From the NCBI GenBank assembly GCA_038329645.1, contig JBBQNG010000001.1, positions 14,099-78,098 of the forward strand: a stretch of 64,000 nt of DNA, read 5' to 3'. The stretch's first letter is position 1, and each line of letters begins with the position of its first letter. Positions 49,354-58,450 of this stretch are shown here, piece after piece. A model generated the notes under the pieces. It was given only the letters and a program-made list of their open reading frames with translations, was not told the DNA's origin and did no database searches. This stretch comes from SZAS-79 sp038329645 (lineage in GTDB: Bacteria > Pseudomonadota > Gammaproteobacteria > Burkholderiales > SG8-39). The translations under genes and the position numbers were made by a program.

Positions 49354-50172
49354 CTAGGCGGCGCGCATTTCGGCCAGGACGGGCGCGGTGAGCGGGCGGA
49401 CGCCGCGCCACAGGAAGAACGATTCGGCGGCCTGCTCCACCAGCATGCCCAGGCCGTCCGAGACCCGAGCGGCGCCCTGCTCGAGGGCCTGGCGCATGAA
49501 TGGCGTCTGCCGCCCGTACAGCATCTCGTAGGCGATCGAGCCCGGGGCGAAGAGGTGGGTGGGCAATGGCAGCGCCGCATCGGTCAGGCCGGTCGACGTG
49601 GCGTTGATGACGAGGTCGAAGCTCTGCCCGGCAAGACCTTCATAGTCGCATGCCGTCACGGGTCGCGTATCGCCGGTTGCGATGCGGCCCACCATCTGAT
49701 GCGCTTTCCCGATTGTGCGATTTGCGACAACCAGGAGTGCCGGCTGTTCTTCGAGCAAGGGCAACAGCACTCCGCGTGCGGCGCCGCCGGCCCCAAGGAG
49801 CAGCACACGCCGGCCCCTCACGCCGAACCCGAGGTTTCCGGCCAGGTCGCGCGTGAGGCCGCATCCGTCCGTGTTGTCGCCGACGATTGCGCTCGCCGAA
49901 AAGATGAGCGTGTTGACCGCGCCGGCGGCCCGCGCGCGCGCGCTCACCTCGCCGGCCAGCGCAAACGCGTCTTCCTTGAAGGGAAGGGTGATGTTCGCCC
50001 CTTTGCCGCCCTCTGCCCGAAACGCGGCAACAGCCGCGGCCAAGCCTCCCGGCGCCACGAGGAGCGCACGGTACTCTATCGCCTCTGCGGTTTGTGCGGC
50101 GAACCGCGCGTGAATTGACGGAGATCGGGAGTGGCCGACGGGATTGCCCATCACCACGTAGCGGTCGGGCAC
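49354..50172 (-). CDS. aroE: shikimate dehydrogenase AroE
   Basis: A 272-residue NADP-dependent enzyme of aromatic amino acid synthesis. YVVMGNPVGHSRSPSIHARF is the shikimate site, NITLPFKEDAFALAG contains the catalytic Lys, and GDNTDGCGLTRDL the Asp. LLLGAGGAARGVLLPLLEEQ and VVANRTIGKA are the nucleotide-binding parts. The start is GTG 50170-50172, directly after the tonB stop; the longer frame upstream only shadows tonB. aroQ at 57529 catalyses the preceding step. Confidence 0.94.
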   Translation of the reverse strand: MPDRYVVMGNPVGHSRSPSIHARFAAQTAEAIEYRALLVAPGGLAAAVAAFRAEGGKGANITLPFKEDAFALAGEVSARARAAGAVNTLIFSASAIVGDNTDGCGLTRDLAGNLGFGVRGRRVLLLGAGGAARGVLLPLLEEQPALLVVANRTIGKAHQMVGRIATGDTRPVTACDYEGLAGQSFDLVINATSTGLTDAALPLPTHLFAPGSIAYEMLYGRQTPFMRQALEQGAARVSDGLGMLVEQAAESFFLWRGVRPLTAPVLAEMRAA

Positions 50173-50174
50173 CG

Positions 50175-51035
50175 TCAGTCCCGTTTGGTCCAGACCTCGT
50201 CGCCCTTGCCGAAAAACCACGTGCGGGTAATGACGAGGAGGTCGGTGTCCTTTCGGATGTCCGGCGGGAATTCGCCGTAGGGGGCGGCCATGCGAACAAT
50301 CCGGAATGCGGCATCGTCCAGCACCTTGAGCCCCGACGAGCGATCGAGCCGGACCGACTCCACGCTGCCGTCGGGCTTGATGGTGACTTCGAGGCGCAGA
50401 CTGCCGTACATCTTGCCGCGGGCTTCGGCCGGGTAGTTGAGGGTTCCGACCCGCTCCACCTTGTTGCGCCAGTCGTCCTCGTATTGCGCGAAGCGGTACT
50501 CCGAGGCGTTTGCGCCGATGAACTGCTTGCGCGGGCGTTTCTGGTATTCCTCGTGGCGCTTGTCGATCTGCGCCTGCAGCTTCATGGCGGCCAGTGCGAG
50601 CTCGCGCAGGTCGCGCCCCGCCACTTGCGGCGCGGCCTCCTCGGCAAGCGGCTGACGCGGCGCTTCCCTGGTCGCGATCGGCGGCGTCGCCTTGGCGACA
50701 GCAAGCAGCTGCCGCTGCTGGGCCTCGAGCTCCATCACCCGGCGCTGCGCCTGGGCAAGGTCGGCGCCGTTTTCGGCTGACTTGGTTACCGGCATCGGCG
50801 TTTTTGCGCGGTGCTCCAGGTCGGTGTTGCCGCCACCATCGAGGTTGGATTGGGCGAGGGCGCGGGCCTTGGACGGTTTCTGCTTGGTCTTGGCGTTGAC
50901 CAGGATGACCTCGAGGGGCTGGGCCGCGGAGAAATTGAGCGCCTCGGGAAACTTGAAGTGAATCGAAAGTAGGACCGCGTGGAGGAGGATCGACAATCCG
51001 ACGCACCAGCTCAGGAGACGCGACTGGCGGTCCAT
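50175..51035 (-). CDS. tonB: TonB-family energy transducer
   Basis: A ~286-residue protein. An N-terminal membrane anchor (LLSWCVGLSILLHAVLLSIH) is followed by a basic, Ala/Gln-rich periplasmic linker with helical content (LAQAQRRVMELEAQQRQLLA, KLQAQIDKRHEEYQK). The C-terminal TonB domain reads RVGTLNYPAEARGKMYGSLR, LEVTIKPDGSVESVRLDRSS and VLDDAAFRIVRMAAPYGEFP. It should couple the proton gradient to outer-membrane transporters; no exbB or exbD is in the window. The linker is not strongly Pro-rich. I use ATG 51033-51035; ATG 51080 or 51098 are alternatives. Confidence 0.85.
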   Translation of the reverse strand: MDRQSRLLSWCVGLSILLHAVLLSIHFKFPEALNFSAAQPLEVILVNAKTKQKPSKARALAQSNLDGGGNTDLEHRAKTPMPVTKSAENGADLAQAQRRVMELEAQQRQLLAVAKATPPIATREAPRQPLAEEAAPQVAGRDLRELALAAMKLQAQIDKRHEEYQKRPRKQFIGANASEYRFAQYEDDWRNKVERVGTLNYPAEARGKMYGSLRLEVTIKPDGSVESVRLDRSSGLKVLDDAAFRIVRMAAPYGEFPPDIRKDTDLLVITRTWFFGKGDEVWTKRD

Positions 51036-51164
51036 AGCGGCCCAGGAATAGGCGATTTGCGCGTGTAGGTACGCGGACATTCGCGCTGGCAGGCGCATGA
51101 GGGTGGTCGCGCTAGCGGCCGACAAAGCTGCCTCTTGAAATTGGGTCGGGATATTGTAGGCCCA

Positions 51165-53048
51165 TTACAGGGCTTCCTGAGCATCCTCCACCGCCTGGCC
51201 GGAATCGGGCCCGTCCAGCGTGGCGCGCCAGGTGCATTCCAGGGTCTTGTCGAGCAGGTCGATCGAATCCACGCCAAGGCTGACCCGCGCGCCGGGCGGA
51301 AGTTCCGGCAGCGAAGGCACGCGCACGATCAGCGGCAGGTTGTCCAGGCGTACTGTCGCCTCGCGAAGCACGACCGCCCCGCACTGCGCAATGTTTTCCT
51401 GCAGCAGCCAGCGCAGGCACCAATAGCGCTCCATGTCGCGCTGGTGCTCGTCGTACCGCGCATAGACGACCTCGAAGGCCCGCAATGCCGAAAGGAGCGT
51501 GTCCGAATTGCGCGCGAAGGGGGCGCGCTTTCCGGAAATGCTGGCGACCAGTTGCCATTGATTGACCAGGTCGACGTAACGGCGCAGCGGCGAGCTCAGC
51601 CATGCGTAGCAGGAAACGCCGAGCCCGTCATGGGCTTCGCCGTGCACGCTCATCCTGACCTTGCCCGAGGACTGCACGCGGTACAAGGCGGCAACGTCGC
51701 GCTCGGCGAGCAAGCCGCCCCACGTCGAGTTGGCGAGGATCATCAGTTCGGCGACCAGCTTGTCGAGGGGGGCGCCGCGCTTGCGCGCGATGATATCGAC
51801 GTGTTCGCCCGCGACCGTGAAGTTGAAGTCCAGGAGGTTGGCATTCACACTCGGCTTGCCGCGCTTGGCCTCCAGCGCGTTGGCGAAGTGCCAGAGCGTT
51901 TCGATCTCGTCTTCGTACTCCAGGCCGGCCTTGCCGCCCAGCGGCAGCAGGGCGTTGAGCGTGTCATAGGCCCCGTGCCGCAGGTTCCCCGCCACCTTCA
52001 CTCGCTCGAGTCGGGAGTGATGCCCGCGGATGGAAAAATCGCTTGCGGCCACATTGAAGTAAATCGAGATCGCCGGCCGCTCCGTGCCCGCGTCGAGCGA
52101 AAAGGCCTCGATAATGTCGGGGGGCAGCATGGTGATCTTCTGTCCCGGCATGTAAACGGTGGACAGCCGTTCGCGCGCGATCGCATCGAGCGATGAGCCG
52201 GGTGAAAAGCCCAGCGCCGGAGCCGCGATGTGCACGCCGATGCGCCACTCGTCGTCGGACACGCGGCGCACCGAGAATGCGTCGTCGATCTCGGAAGTTC
52301 CCGCGTCGTCCAGGGAATATACAGGCGCCTCGGCGAGAGGAAGGCCTTCCGGCACGGCCGGCAGAGCATGGGGCGCGAAGCCGGTGCCTGCGGGGAAGTA
52401 CTCGAACAGAAACCGGTTGATGTGGAAATCCTTGCTGGAGGGCAGGGCGCCGGCGCGCTCGAACAGTCTGGCAACCGACAGGCCGGTCTCCCTGCACGCG
52501 GCCTCCACGGCTTTCGCCTCGATCCTGTTCCGGTCAGGCTTGTACAGCAGATCGTCGTGCATCGGTCGCAGCTCTTCTGGAAACTTCCCCGCAACCAGCT
52601 GCGCGGTGTATTCGGCGCCCTTTTCGGCCTGGAGCCGTTTTTTTTCGATCCCCGCCAGCGCCGCCTTCAGCGTCGCCTCGGGCGCGGCCTGGAACCGTCC
52701 TTTGCCGCGCCGATAGAAGTACATCGGCGCCGAATGCAGCTTGAGTAGCACGCCGGAAGACTCCACCGCATCGGGCTCGCGGCCGACATATTCGCGCGCC
52801 AGGTCCCTGAATCCGAATTCGGCGGGTCCCGCGCACTGCCACAGGAAATCGGCGTCCAGCTTGCCGGCGTAGGTGTTCGCGCTTGCAAGGAGCTCTGCGG
52901 CACCGGGTGCTTCAAACGACAGGAGCACGTTCGAGGCTTTCACTTTCGTCCGGCGGCCATGCGGAGACTCGATCTGAAACGAGGCCGTGCCCGGCGACAG
53001 TACCGTGCCAACTTTTATGTCGCCGTCTTCCTCGTATAGGAGTTGCAT
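51165..53048 (-). CDS. RNB-domain ribonuclease (RNase II/R family, no obvious S1)
   Basis: A 627-residue exoribonuclease. The N-terminus (MQLLYEEDGDIKVGTVLSPG) looks like a small beta-barrel RNA-binding fold. The RNB catalytic core has SLDDAGTSEIDDAFSVRRVS with the metal-binding acidic cluster, IGVHIAAPALGFSPGSSLD, MLPPDIIEAFSLD and YAWLSSPLRRYVDLVNQWQL (RRYxD). The C-terminal ~90 residues do not show a clear S1 domain. It probably degrades mRNA 3'-5'. The ATG at 53046-53048 is chosen; an extra eight residues are possible. Confidence 0.88.
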   Translation of the reverse strand: MQLLYEEDGDIKVGTVLSPGTASFQIESPHGRRTKVKASNVLLSFEAPGAAELLASANTYAGKLDADFLWQCAGPAEFGFRDLAREYVGREPDAVESSGVLLKLHSAPMYFYRRGKGRFQAAPEATLKAALAGIEKKRLQAEKGAEYTAQLVAGKFPEELRPMHDDLLYKPDRNRIEAKAVEAACRETGLSVARLFERAGALPSSKDFHINRFLFEYFPAGTGFAPHALPAVPEGLPLAEAPVYSLDDAGTSEIDDAFSVRRVSDDEWRIGVHIAAPALGFSPGSSLDAIARERLSTVYMPGQKITMLPPDIIEAFSLDAGTERPAISIYFNVAASDFSIRGHHSRLERVKVAGNLRHGAYDTLNALLPLGGKAGLEYEDEIETLWHFANALEAKRGKPSVNANLLDFNFTVAGEHVDIIARKRGAPLDKLVAELMILANSTWGGLLAERDVAALYRVQSSGKVRMSVHGEAHDGLGVSCYAWLSSPLRRYVDLVNQWQLVASISGKRAPFARNSDTLLSALRAFEVVYARYDEHQRDMERYWCLRWLLQENIAQCGAVVLREATVRLDNLPLIVRVPSLPELPPGARVSLGVDSIDLLDKTLECTWRATLDGPDSGQAVEDAQEAL

Positions 53049-53146
53049 TGCGGGCAATCGAAAAGGCGCCAATGATACGCGGGTGCAGGCCCGCTTGCGT
53101 TATCCTTTTCGGCCTCGCGTATCCCGACTTCCGGAGAAGGCCCGCC

Positions 53147-54292
53147 ATGCCCAGGATCGCTTCAATTTCCGTTTGTACCGCGCGCATTCCGCTCGATCAC
53201 GTGACCGCATTCGCCACGCGGAGCGTAAGTGCCCGCGACTACGGCCTGGTCAAGGTGCGTTCCGACAGCGGGGTCGAGGGTATCGGATTCTGCTACGCCG
53301 GATCGTCCGCGGGATCGCTGGTGGCGCACGCCGTCGAGGAACTGCTCGCACCCAAGCTCATCGGCCAGGAATCGACCCGCACCGAAGGGTTGTGGGAGGA
53401 GATGTTCCAGGAGTCGCTTCTGCAGGGTAGGGCGGGCGCCGTGATGCGCGCAATCAGCATTCTCGATACCGCGATGTGGGACCTCAATGCACGCAGCGCC
53501 AAGCTCCCCCTGCATCGTTATCTCGGCGGGTGCGCCGAGAAGGCAGTGCCCGCATATGCTTCCGGCGGGTACTACCTGGCCGGCAAGACGCCGAAGAAGC
53601 TGGGCGCGGAGATGGCGGGTTACGTGAAGTTGGGGTTCAAGGCCGTAAAGATGAAAGTCGGGCGGCTGTCGGCGGCCGACGAGGAAGCCCGCGTCAGGGC
53701 GGCGAGGGAAGCGATCGGACCGGATGTGCTGCTTGCGCTGGACGCAAACAATGCGTGGCAGGACCTGCCGACCGCGCTCGAGCATGTAAAGCGTTATGAA
53801 AAGTACGATCCTTACTGGATCGAGGAGCCCTTTGGCCCCGACGACATCGACAGCCATGCGCGCCTGGCGCGCGCAACCCCGATCACGGTGGCCACCGGCG
53901 AAATTGGCGTGGGTCGCTGGTATTTCAAGGCGTTGATGGACAAGGGCGGCGCCGCGATCCTGCAGCACGATGCGGCGGTCTGTGGCGGCATCACCGAGTG
54001 GCGCCGCATCGCGGCTACCGCGGCCAGTTACGGCGTGACGGTCTGCCCCCACTGGTTCCACGACCTGCACGTGCACCTGGTGGCTTCGACGCCGAACGCC
54101 CGCATGGTGGAGTACTTCACCGACGACCAGGTGCTCAATTTCCGCCGCCTTGTCAATCGCCAGCTTGAATTCAGGGACGGGATGCTGCAGCTGCCGATGA
54201 AGCCGGGATTGGGATTCGATTTCGACCCCAAAGCAGTCGCGCGCTACTCGCTGGGCGGGAGAGCGAAACCCTGGAAGGTGGTCAGGAAGTAA
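53147..54292 (+). CDS. enolase-superfamily enzyme (mandelate racemase/muconate lactonizing type)
   Basis: A 381-residue barrel enzyme. The capping domain (MPRIASISVCTARIPLDHVT) precedes the barrel. FKAVKMKVGR has the KxK catalytic lysines, LLALDANNAW, WIEEPFGP and VATGEIGVGR the three metal ligands, QHDAAVCGGITEWRRI an Asp and VCPHWFHDLHVHL the His of the mandelate-racemase-subgroup dyad. The substrate is an acid or sugar acid of unknown identity. ATG 53147 follows GGAGAAGG. It stands alone, overlapping the convergent esterase by 11 bp. Confidence 0.88.
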   Translation: MPRIASISVCTARIPLDHVTAFATRSVSARDYGLVKVRSDSGVEGIGFCYAGSSAGSLVAHAVEELLAPKLIGQESTRTEGLWEEMFQESLLQGRAGAVMRAISILDTAMWDLNARSAKLPLHRYLGGCAEKAVPAYASGGYYLAGKTPKKLGAEMAGYVKLGFKAVKMKVGRLSAADEEARVRAAREAIGPDVLLALDANNAWQDLPTALEHVKRYEKYDPYWIEEPFGPDDIDSHARLARATPITVATGEIGVGRWYFKALMDKGGAAILQHDAAVCGGITEWRRIAATAASYGVTVCPHWFHDLHVHLVASTPNARMVEYFTDDQVLNFRRLVNRQLEFRDGMLQLPMKPGLGFDFDPKAVARYSLGGRAKPWKVVRK

Positions 54293-54851
54293 GCCCGGCG
54301 AATTTCAGCATGCGGAGCAGATGCTCGGGGAAGCTCTGCAGCATATGGTCGCCGCCCTCGCGTATGACCATGCGGGCGCCTGCGTACTTCGTCACCGCCT
54401 CGCGATAGTCGAGCACCTCGTCACCGGTTTCGAGGACGAGCAGGTAGCGTTCCGGATCGACCTTTTCGACGAACAGGTCGCGCCAGCCCTGCAGGTGCGC
54501 GCGCGTGAGCTCGTATTGGGCGCCGGTATAGAGGTTCTTCTGCGGCCCGAGATACTTCTCCAGCCCGACATGCGGATACACCGCAGGTTGGATGAGGATC
54601 GCCCGGCAAGCGTATTTCTCCGCAAGCCAGGTCGCATAGAAGCCCCCGAGCGAACTCCCCACGAAAGTCACCTGGCTGGGCTCGCGCAGGGCCGGCAGCG
54701 CTTCGATCAGCGCGACAGCGTCCGCCGGCAGGTGTGGAAGCGCCGGGCATTCGAAGTGATCTCCAAGCCCCCGTTCCTCAAGGAAGCGCTGCATCGTCTG
54801 CGCCTTGTGGGACGCGGGCGCACTGTTAAAGCCGTGCAGGTAGACGATCAA
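54282..54851 (-). CDS. YqiA/YcfP-type alpha/beta fold esterase
   Basis: A ~189-residue small hydrolase. IVYLHGFNSAPASHKAQTMQ opens the family, FVGSSLGGFYATWLAEKYAC is the nucleophile elbow, and LETGDEVLDYREAV plus IREGGDHMLQSFPEHLLRML give the acid and His. YqiA-like proteins hydrolyse short-chain esters. The start is read as TTG 54849-54851, 7 bp after the mpl stop, because the conserved IVYLHGF begins there; the longer frame is a shadow of mpl. Coupling with mpl is likely. Confidence 0.85.
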   Translation of the reverse strand: MIVYLHGFNSAPASHKAQTMQRFLEERGLGDHFECPALPHLPADAVALIEALPALREPSQVTFVGSSLGGFYATWLAEKYACRAILIQPAVYPHVGLEKYLGPQKNLYTGAQYELTRAHLQGWRDLFVEKVDPERYLLVLETGDEVLDYREAVTKYAGARMVIREGGDHMLQSFPEHLLRMLKFAGLTS

Positions 54852-54858
54852 GGCGCGA

Positions 54859-56226
54859 TCAGCGCGCAGGTGCCTGCGCCAGCCGTTCGAGTAGTTTGGC
54901 GTGGATGCCGCCGAATCCACCGTTCGACATGACGAGGACCTGGTCGCCCGGGCGCGCTGCCGCGTTGATCGCTTCGACCAACGCGAAAATCTCATCCACG
55001 CAGTGGGCCCTGGCGCCCAATGGCGAAAACACCGCCTGTGCATCCCATCCCAGGTTCGCCGTGTAGACGAAGACCCGATCCGCGTCCGCAACGCTCCCGG
55101 GAAGCGCAGCTTTCATGACGCCTTGCTTCATCGTATTCGAGCGCGGCTCCAGAACCGCGAGAATCCGGGCGCTCCCAACCTTGTGGCGCAGGCCCTCGAT
55201 CGTTGTGCGGATGGCGGTGGGATGGTGGGCAAAATCATCGTAGACCGCCACGCCGCGTTCGGTCCCGCGCAGCTCCATTCGCCGCTTGACCCCCTGAAAA
55301 TCCGCCAGCGCCTCCGCCGCCGCCTCAGGAGGCACCCCGGCGTGCGAAGCGGCGGCGATTGCAGCCAAGGCGTTAAATCGATTGTGAGCGCCTTGCAGGT
55401 CCCACCGCACCCGCCCGATTGGCTCGCCACTGCGCAGCACTTCGAAACTGCCGTCGGCTTCAGGACTCATCGCCGACCATCCGGATTCGATGCCAAAGTA
55501 TTCAACCGGTGTCCAGGTTCCTTTTTTGAGGACGCGCGCAAGGGCCTCGTCGGTCCCGTTGACGATCAGTCGTCCCGAGGAGGGAACAATGCGCACCAAA
55601 TGCTGGAATTGCCGTTCGATGTCGGCAATATCGCCGAAGATGTCCGCGTGATCGAACTCAAGATTGTTAAGTATGGCGGTTTTCGGGCGGTAATGGACGA
55701 ACTTGGAGCGCTTGTCGAAAAACGCCGTGTCGTATTCGTCCGCCTCGATCACGAACAATGAGGAATCGGTCAGCCGCGCGGAATATTCGAAATTGCGCGG
55801 CACCCCGCCGATCAGGAATCCCGGACTGCGCTGCTGCTTTTCAAGTATCCACGCCACCATTGCCGAAGTGGTCGTCTTGCCGTGCGTCCCCGCCACAGTG
55901 AACACCCACTTATCCCGGAGGATATGGTCCGAAAGCCATTGCGGACCCGAAACAAATGGATCGCCGTGATCGAGGATGACTTCCACCAGGGGGTTGCCGC
56001 GAGTCACTACATTGCCGATAACCCAGACGTCCGGCTTAAGGGCGCGCTGGTCGGCTGAATAGCCTTCGACCAGGTCGATCCCCAGCGAGCGCAGCTGGTC
56101 GCTCATCGGGGGATAGACGCCGCTGTCGCAACCCGTGACCCGGTACCCGGCGGATTTGGCGAGCACGGCCAGCCCCCCCATGAACGTGCCACAAATACCC
56201 AGGATGTGAAGATGATGCGCGGCCAT
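54859..56226 (-). CDS. mpl: UDP-N-acetylmuramate:L-alanyl-gamma-D-glutamyl-meso-diaminopimelate ligase Mpl
   Basis: A 455-residue Mur ligase that re-attaches recovered murein tripeptide to UDP-MurNAc. HHLHILGICGTFMGGLAVLA is the Mpl opening. VAGTHGKTTTSAMVAWILEK is the ATP loop, VIEADEYDTAFFDKRSKFVH the Mpl-specific segment distinguishing it from MurC, and YDDFAHHPTAIRTTIEGLRH the C-terminal lobe. Length is typical. It is divergent from the next gene with about 100 bp between. Confidence 0.95.
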   Translation of the reverse strand: MAAHHLHILGICGTFMGGLAVLAKSAGYRVTGCDSGVYPPMSDQLRSLGIDLVEGYSADQRALKPDVWVIGNVVTRGNPLVEVILDHGDPFVSGPQWLSDHILRDKWVFTVAGTHGKTTTSAMVAWILEKQQRSPGFLIGGVPRNFEYSARLTDSSLFVIEADEYDTAFFDKRSKFVHYRPKTAILNNLEFDHADIFGDIADIERQFQHLVRIVPSSGRLIVNGTDEALARVLKKGTWTPVEYFGIESGWSAMSPEADGSFEVLRSGEPIGRVRWDLQGAHNRFNALAAIAAASHAGVPPEAAAEALADFQGVKRRMELRGTERGVAVYDDFAHHPTAIRTTIEGLRHKVGSARILAVLEPRSNTMKQGVMKAALPGSVADADRVFVYTANLGWDAQAVFSPLGARAHCVDEIFALVEAINAAARPGDQVLVMSNGGFGGIHAKLLERLAQAPAR

Positions 56227-56326
56227 CTGCCGTAGGGCGGGCGGAAAAAAGAGCGGCGATTGTAGTCCATTTGAAGTGCCGCTCCGGGGGTATTATTTGC
56301 GGGCCCATTTGGATCAACCTCCTCCT

Positions 56327-56938
56327 ATGAGTCGCAATCGCCCCAGGCAAAACGGGATGCGCGCAGCCATTGCCGCGGCGGCCGCACGCATCATGGCCGA
56401 GGGCGGCATCGACAATTTCGCTCTCGCCAAGCGAAAAGCCGCCCGCCAGCTGGGCGCGAGCGAAAAGCAGTCGCTGCCTGCCAACGAAGAGATCGAATCC
56501 GAGCTGCGCACCTACCTCGAGCTCTACCAGGCGGAAGAGCATCCCGACCGCATTCGCGAACTGCGCCGGATCGCCCTGGAGGTGATGCAGGAGCTGCAGG
56601 AATTTTCGCCTTATCTCACCGGACCGGTGCTGAAGGGGATCGCGGGACCCTATTCAGGCATCGAACTGCAGTTGTTCCCCGACAGCGGGAAGGCGGTCGA
56701 AATCTTCCTGCTCAACCGCAACATCGCCTTCGACTCTTCGGAAGCCCGCCGCTACTCGGGCGACAGGGCCCGCTCGGTGACGGTGCTGGAATTCGAATGG
56801 GGCGGCGCGCCGGTCAAGCTGTCGCTATTCGATGCACGCGACGAGCGGGTCACCCTGAAGACCACGCAGGTCGGCCGCGTCATGGAGCGCGCGGGAATTC
56901 CTGAAGTTTCCGCGTTGGTCACGGCTAAAAGTGCCTAA
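56327..56938 (+). CDS. conserved hypothetical, possibly nucleotidyltransferase-like
   Basis: A 203-residue soluble protein. The N-terminal helix MRAAIAAAAARIMAEGGIDN, FALAKRKAARQLGA and a long helical stretch (ESELRTYLELYQAEEHPDRI) precede a mixed region (SPYLTGPVLKGIAGPYSGIE, QLFPDSGKAVEIFLLNRNIA). The latter resembles minimal nucleotidyltransferases, though a clear GSxxxxDxD signature is not visible. I do not recognise a function. The ATG at 56327 is used; a longer opening at 56276 is possible. It overlaps the thioredoxin gene by 8 bp. Confidence 0.75.
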   Translation: MSRNRPRQNGMRAAIAAAAARIMAEGGIDNFALAKRKAARQLGASEKQSLPANEEIESELRTYLELYQAEEHPDRIRELRRIALEVMQELQEFSPYLTGPVLKGIAGPYSGIELQLFPDSGKAVEIFLLNRNIAFDSSEARRYSGDRARSVTVLEFEWGGAPVKLSLFDARDERVTLKTTQVGRVMERAGIPEVSALVTAKSA

Positions 56939-57455
56939 CCGGCGCCGGGTGATTGGAATGGTCGGGGTCGGCATCGCTGCGGCCGTTTCCGGTGCGTGGT
57001 TTGCGTCGCGGCGGGGGAGCACGCCAGAGGACGCGAGCATCCTGGCCGAAGCCCAAGTCACCGACCTAACGGGCAAAAGGCGCAGTCTGAAAGAATGGCA
57101 GGGACGCGTCCTGGTCCTCAACTTCTGGGCAACCTGGTGCGAACCGTGTCGCGAGGAGATCCCAGCGTTCATGAAAGTGCGCGAAAAAATGTTTCGATCT
57201 GGAGTCGAATTTGTCGGCATCGCCATCGATCAGGCAGCTAAAGTCGCCCATTTTGCGAAAACCGTCGGATTCAACTATCCGCTGCTCCTGGCCGGCGGGG
57301 ACGGATTGGACCTGATGCGCAAACTCGGCAATCCAAGCGGAGGGTTGCCTTTCACGGTCGTCTTCGACCGGGCAGGGGGTGTGAGCTTTCGCAACCTCGG
57401 AGCCCTGAGCGGCCCGAAAATCGAAGCCCAACTGGTACGTATCGCCGCCCGCTGA
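56931..57455 (+). CDS. TlpA-like membrane-anchored thioredoxin
   Basis: A 174-residue protein with an N-terminal anchor or signal (RVIGMVGVGIAAAVSGAWFA) and a periplasmic thioredoxin domain. VLVLNFWATWCEPCREEIPA holds the WCEPC active site. IDQAAKVAHFAKTVGFNYPL and GLPFTVVFDRAG with the cis-Pro complete the fold. It probably reduces disulfides, for example in cytochrome maturation. The GTG start overlaps the upstream gene, so it is translationally coupled; aroQ follows after 73 bp. Confidence 0.9.
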   Translation: MPNRRRVIGMVGVGIAAAVSGAWFASRRGSTPEDASILAEAQVTDLTGKRRSLKEWQGRVLVLNFWATWCEPCREEIPAFMKVREKMFRSGVEFVGIAIDQAAKVAHFAKTVGFNYPLLLAGGDGLDLMRKLGNPSGGLPFTVVFDRAGGVSFRNLGALSGPKIEAQLVRIAAR

Positions 57456-57528
57456 CAGAATCGGCTGGCAACAGGCGCGGGATCATGCTGTCTAAAAGCG
57501 GTAAAATGCGCCGATTTGCGGGGAAAGA

Positions 57529-57993
57529 TTGATAAAAGCAGTTTCCGTCCGGGTCCGCTCAGTCTTATTTCTGCACGGACCCAACCTGAATCTCCTCGGG
57601 ACGCGCGAGCCGGAGATCTACGGCACGGAGTCGCTTGAGGACATCAACGTACGCCTTACCGGCATCGCCGAACGCAGCGGCGTCACCGTGGCCTGTTTCC
57701 AGAGCAACCACGAGGGGGCATTGGTGGATCGAATCCAGCAGGCAGGCCGCGAAAGCGTGGATTTCGTCATCTTCAACCCGGCCGCCTACACCCATACGAG
57801 CGTAGCGATCCGCGACGCCCTCGCCGGGGTGGCTATACCGTTCGTCGAAGTGCATTTGTCCAATGTTCATGCCCGGGAAGGCTTCCGGCATCGATCCTTC
57901 GTGTCCGACATCGCCGTCGGAACCATTTGCGGACTCGGCAGCCGGGGCTACGAGCTCGCGCTTGCCTACGCGCTGTCGCGCGGCCAGGAGTAG
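57529..57993 (+). CDS. aroQ: 3-dehydroquinate dehydratase type II AroQ
   Basis: A 154-residue dodecameric dehydratase of the shikimate pathway. VLFLHGPNLNLLGTREPEIY contains the catalytic Tyr region, FQSNHEGALVDRIQQA and FNPAAYTHTSVAIRDAL the Asn and Glu sites, and FVEVHLSNVHAREGFRHRSF the His loop. The start is TTG at 57529 with GGGGAAAG upstream; there is no ATG in the region. A TAAAAT at 57502-57507 could be the -10 of the aroQ-accBC operon. accB begins 4 bp after the stop. Confidence 0.94.
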   Translation: MIKAVSVRVRSVLFLHGPNLNLLGTREPEIYGTESLEDINVRLTGIAERSGVTVACFQSNHEGALVDRIQQAGRESVDFVIFNPAAYTHTSVAIRDALAGVAIPFVEVHLSNVHAREGFRHRSFVSDIAVGTICGLGSRGYELALAYALSRGQE

Positions 57994-57997
57994 ACCC

Positions 57998-58450
57998 ATG
58001 GACCTGAGAAAACTCAAAAAGCTGATCGACCTAGTCGAGGAATCGGGCATCGCCGAGCTCGAGATTACCGAGGGCGAGGAGAAGGTCAAGATTGTGAAAA
58101 GCGGGGTAGCTTCATCACCGCCCAGCATGCAAGTCCATTCTGCCGCGCCGGCCCCCGTGGCTGCGCCGACCGTTCTGGCCGCGGCGCCCGCAGAGCCCAT
58201 CGCGGCGGCCCACGAGGGGCATCCGGTCAAGTCGCCCATGGTGGGCACCTTCTACCGGACGCCTTCACCCGACGCCAAGCCCTTCGTCGAGATCGGCCAG
58301 ACGGTCAAGGAGGGCCAGATCATCTGCATCATCGAGGCGATGAAGCTTATGAACGAAATCGAGTGCGACAAGTCCGGCGTCGTGAGCGCCATCCTTGTCG
58401 AGAATGGCCAGCCGGTCGAGTACGGGCAACCGCTCTTCATCATCGCCTGA
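57998..58450 (+). CDS. accB: biotin carboxyl carrier protein AccB
   Basis: A 150-residue subunit of acetyl-CoA carboxylase. MDLRKLKKLIDLVEESGIAE is the N-terminal domain, followed by an Ala/Pro-rich hinge (PAPVAAPTVLAAAPAEP) and the biotinyl domain VKSPMVGTFYRTPSPDAKPF. The biotin-accepting Lys is in CIIEAMKLMNEIECD. The ATG at 57998 gives the usual length. It overlaps accC by one base. Confidence 0.96.
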   Translation: MDLRKLKKLIDLVEESGIAELEITEGEEKVKIVKSGVASSPPSMQVHSAAPAPVAAPTVLAAAPAEPIAAAHEGHPVKSPMVGTFYRTPSPDAKPFVEIGQTVKEGQIICIIEAMKLMNEIECDKSGVVSAILVENGQPVEYGQPLFIIA

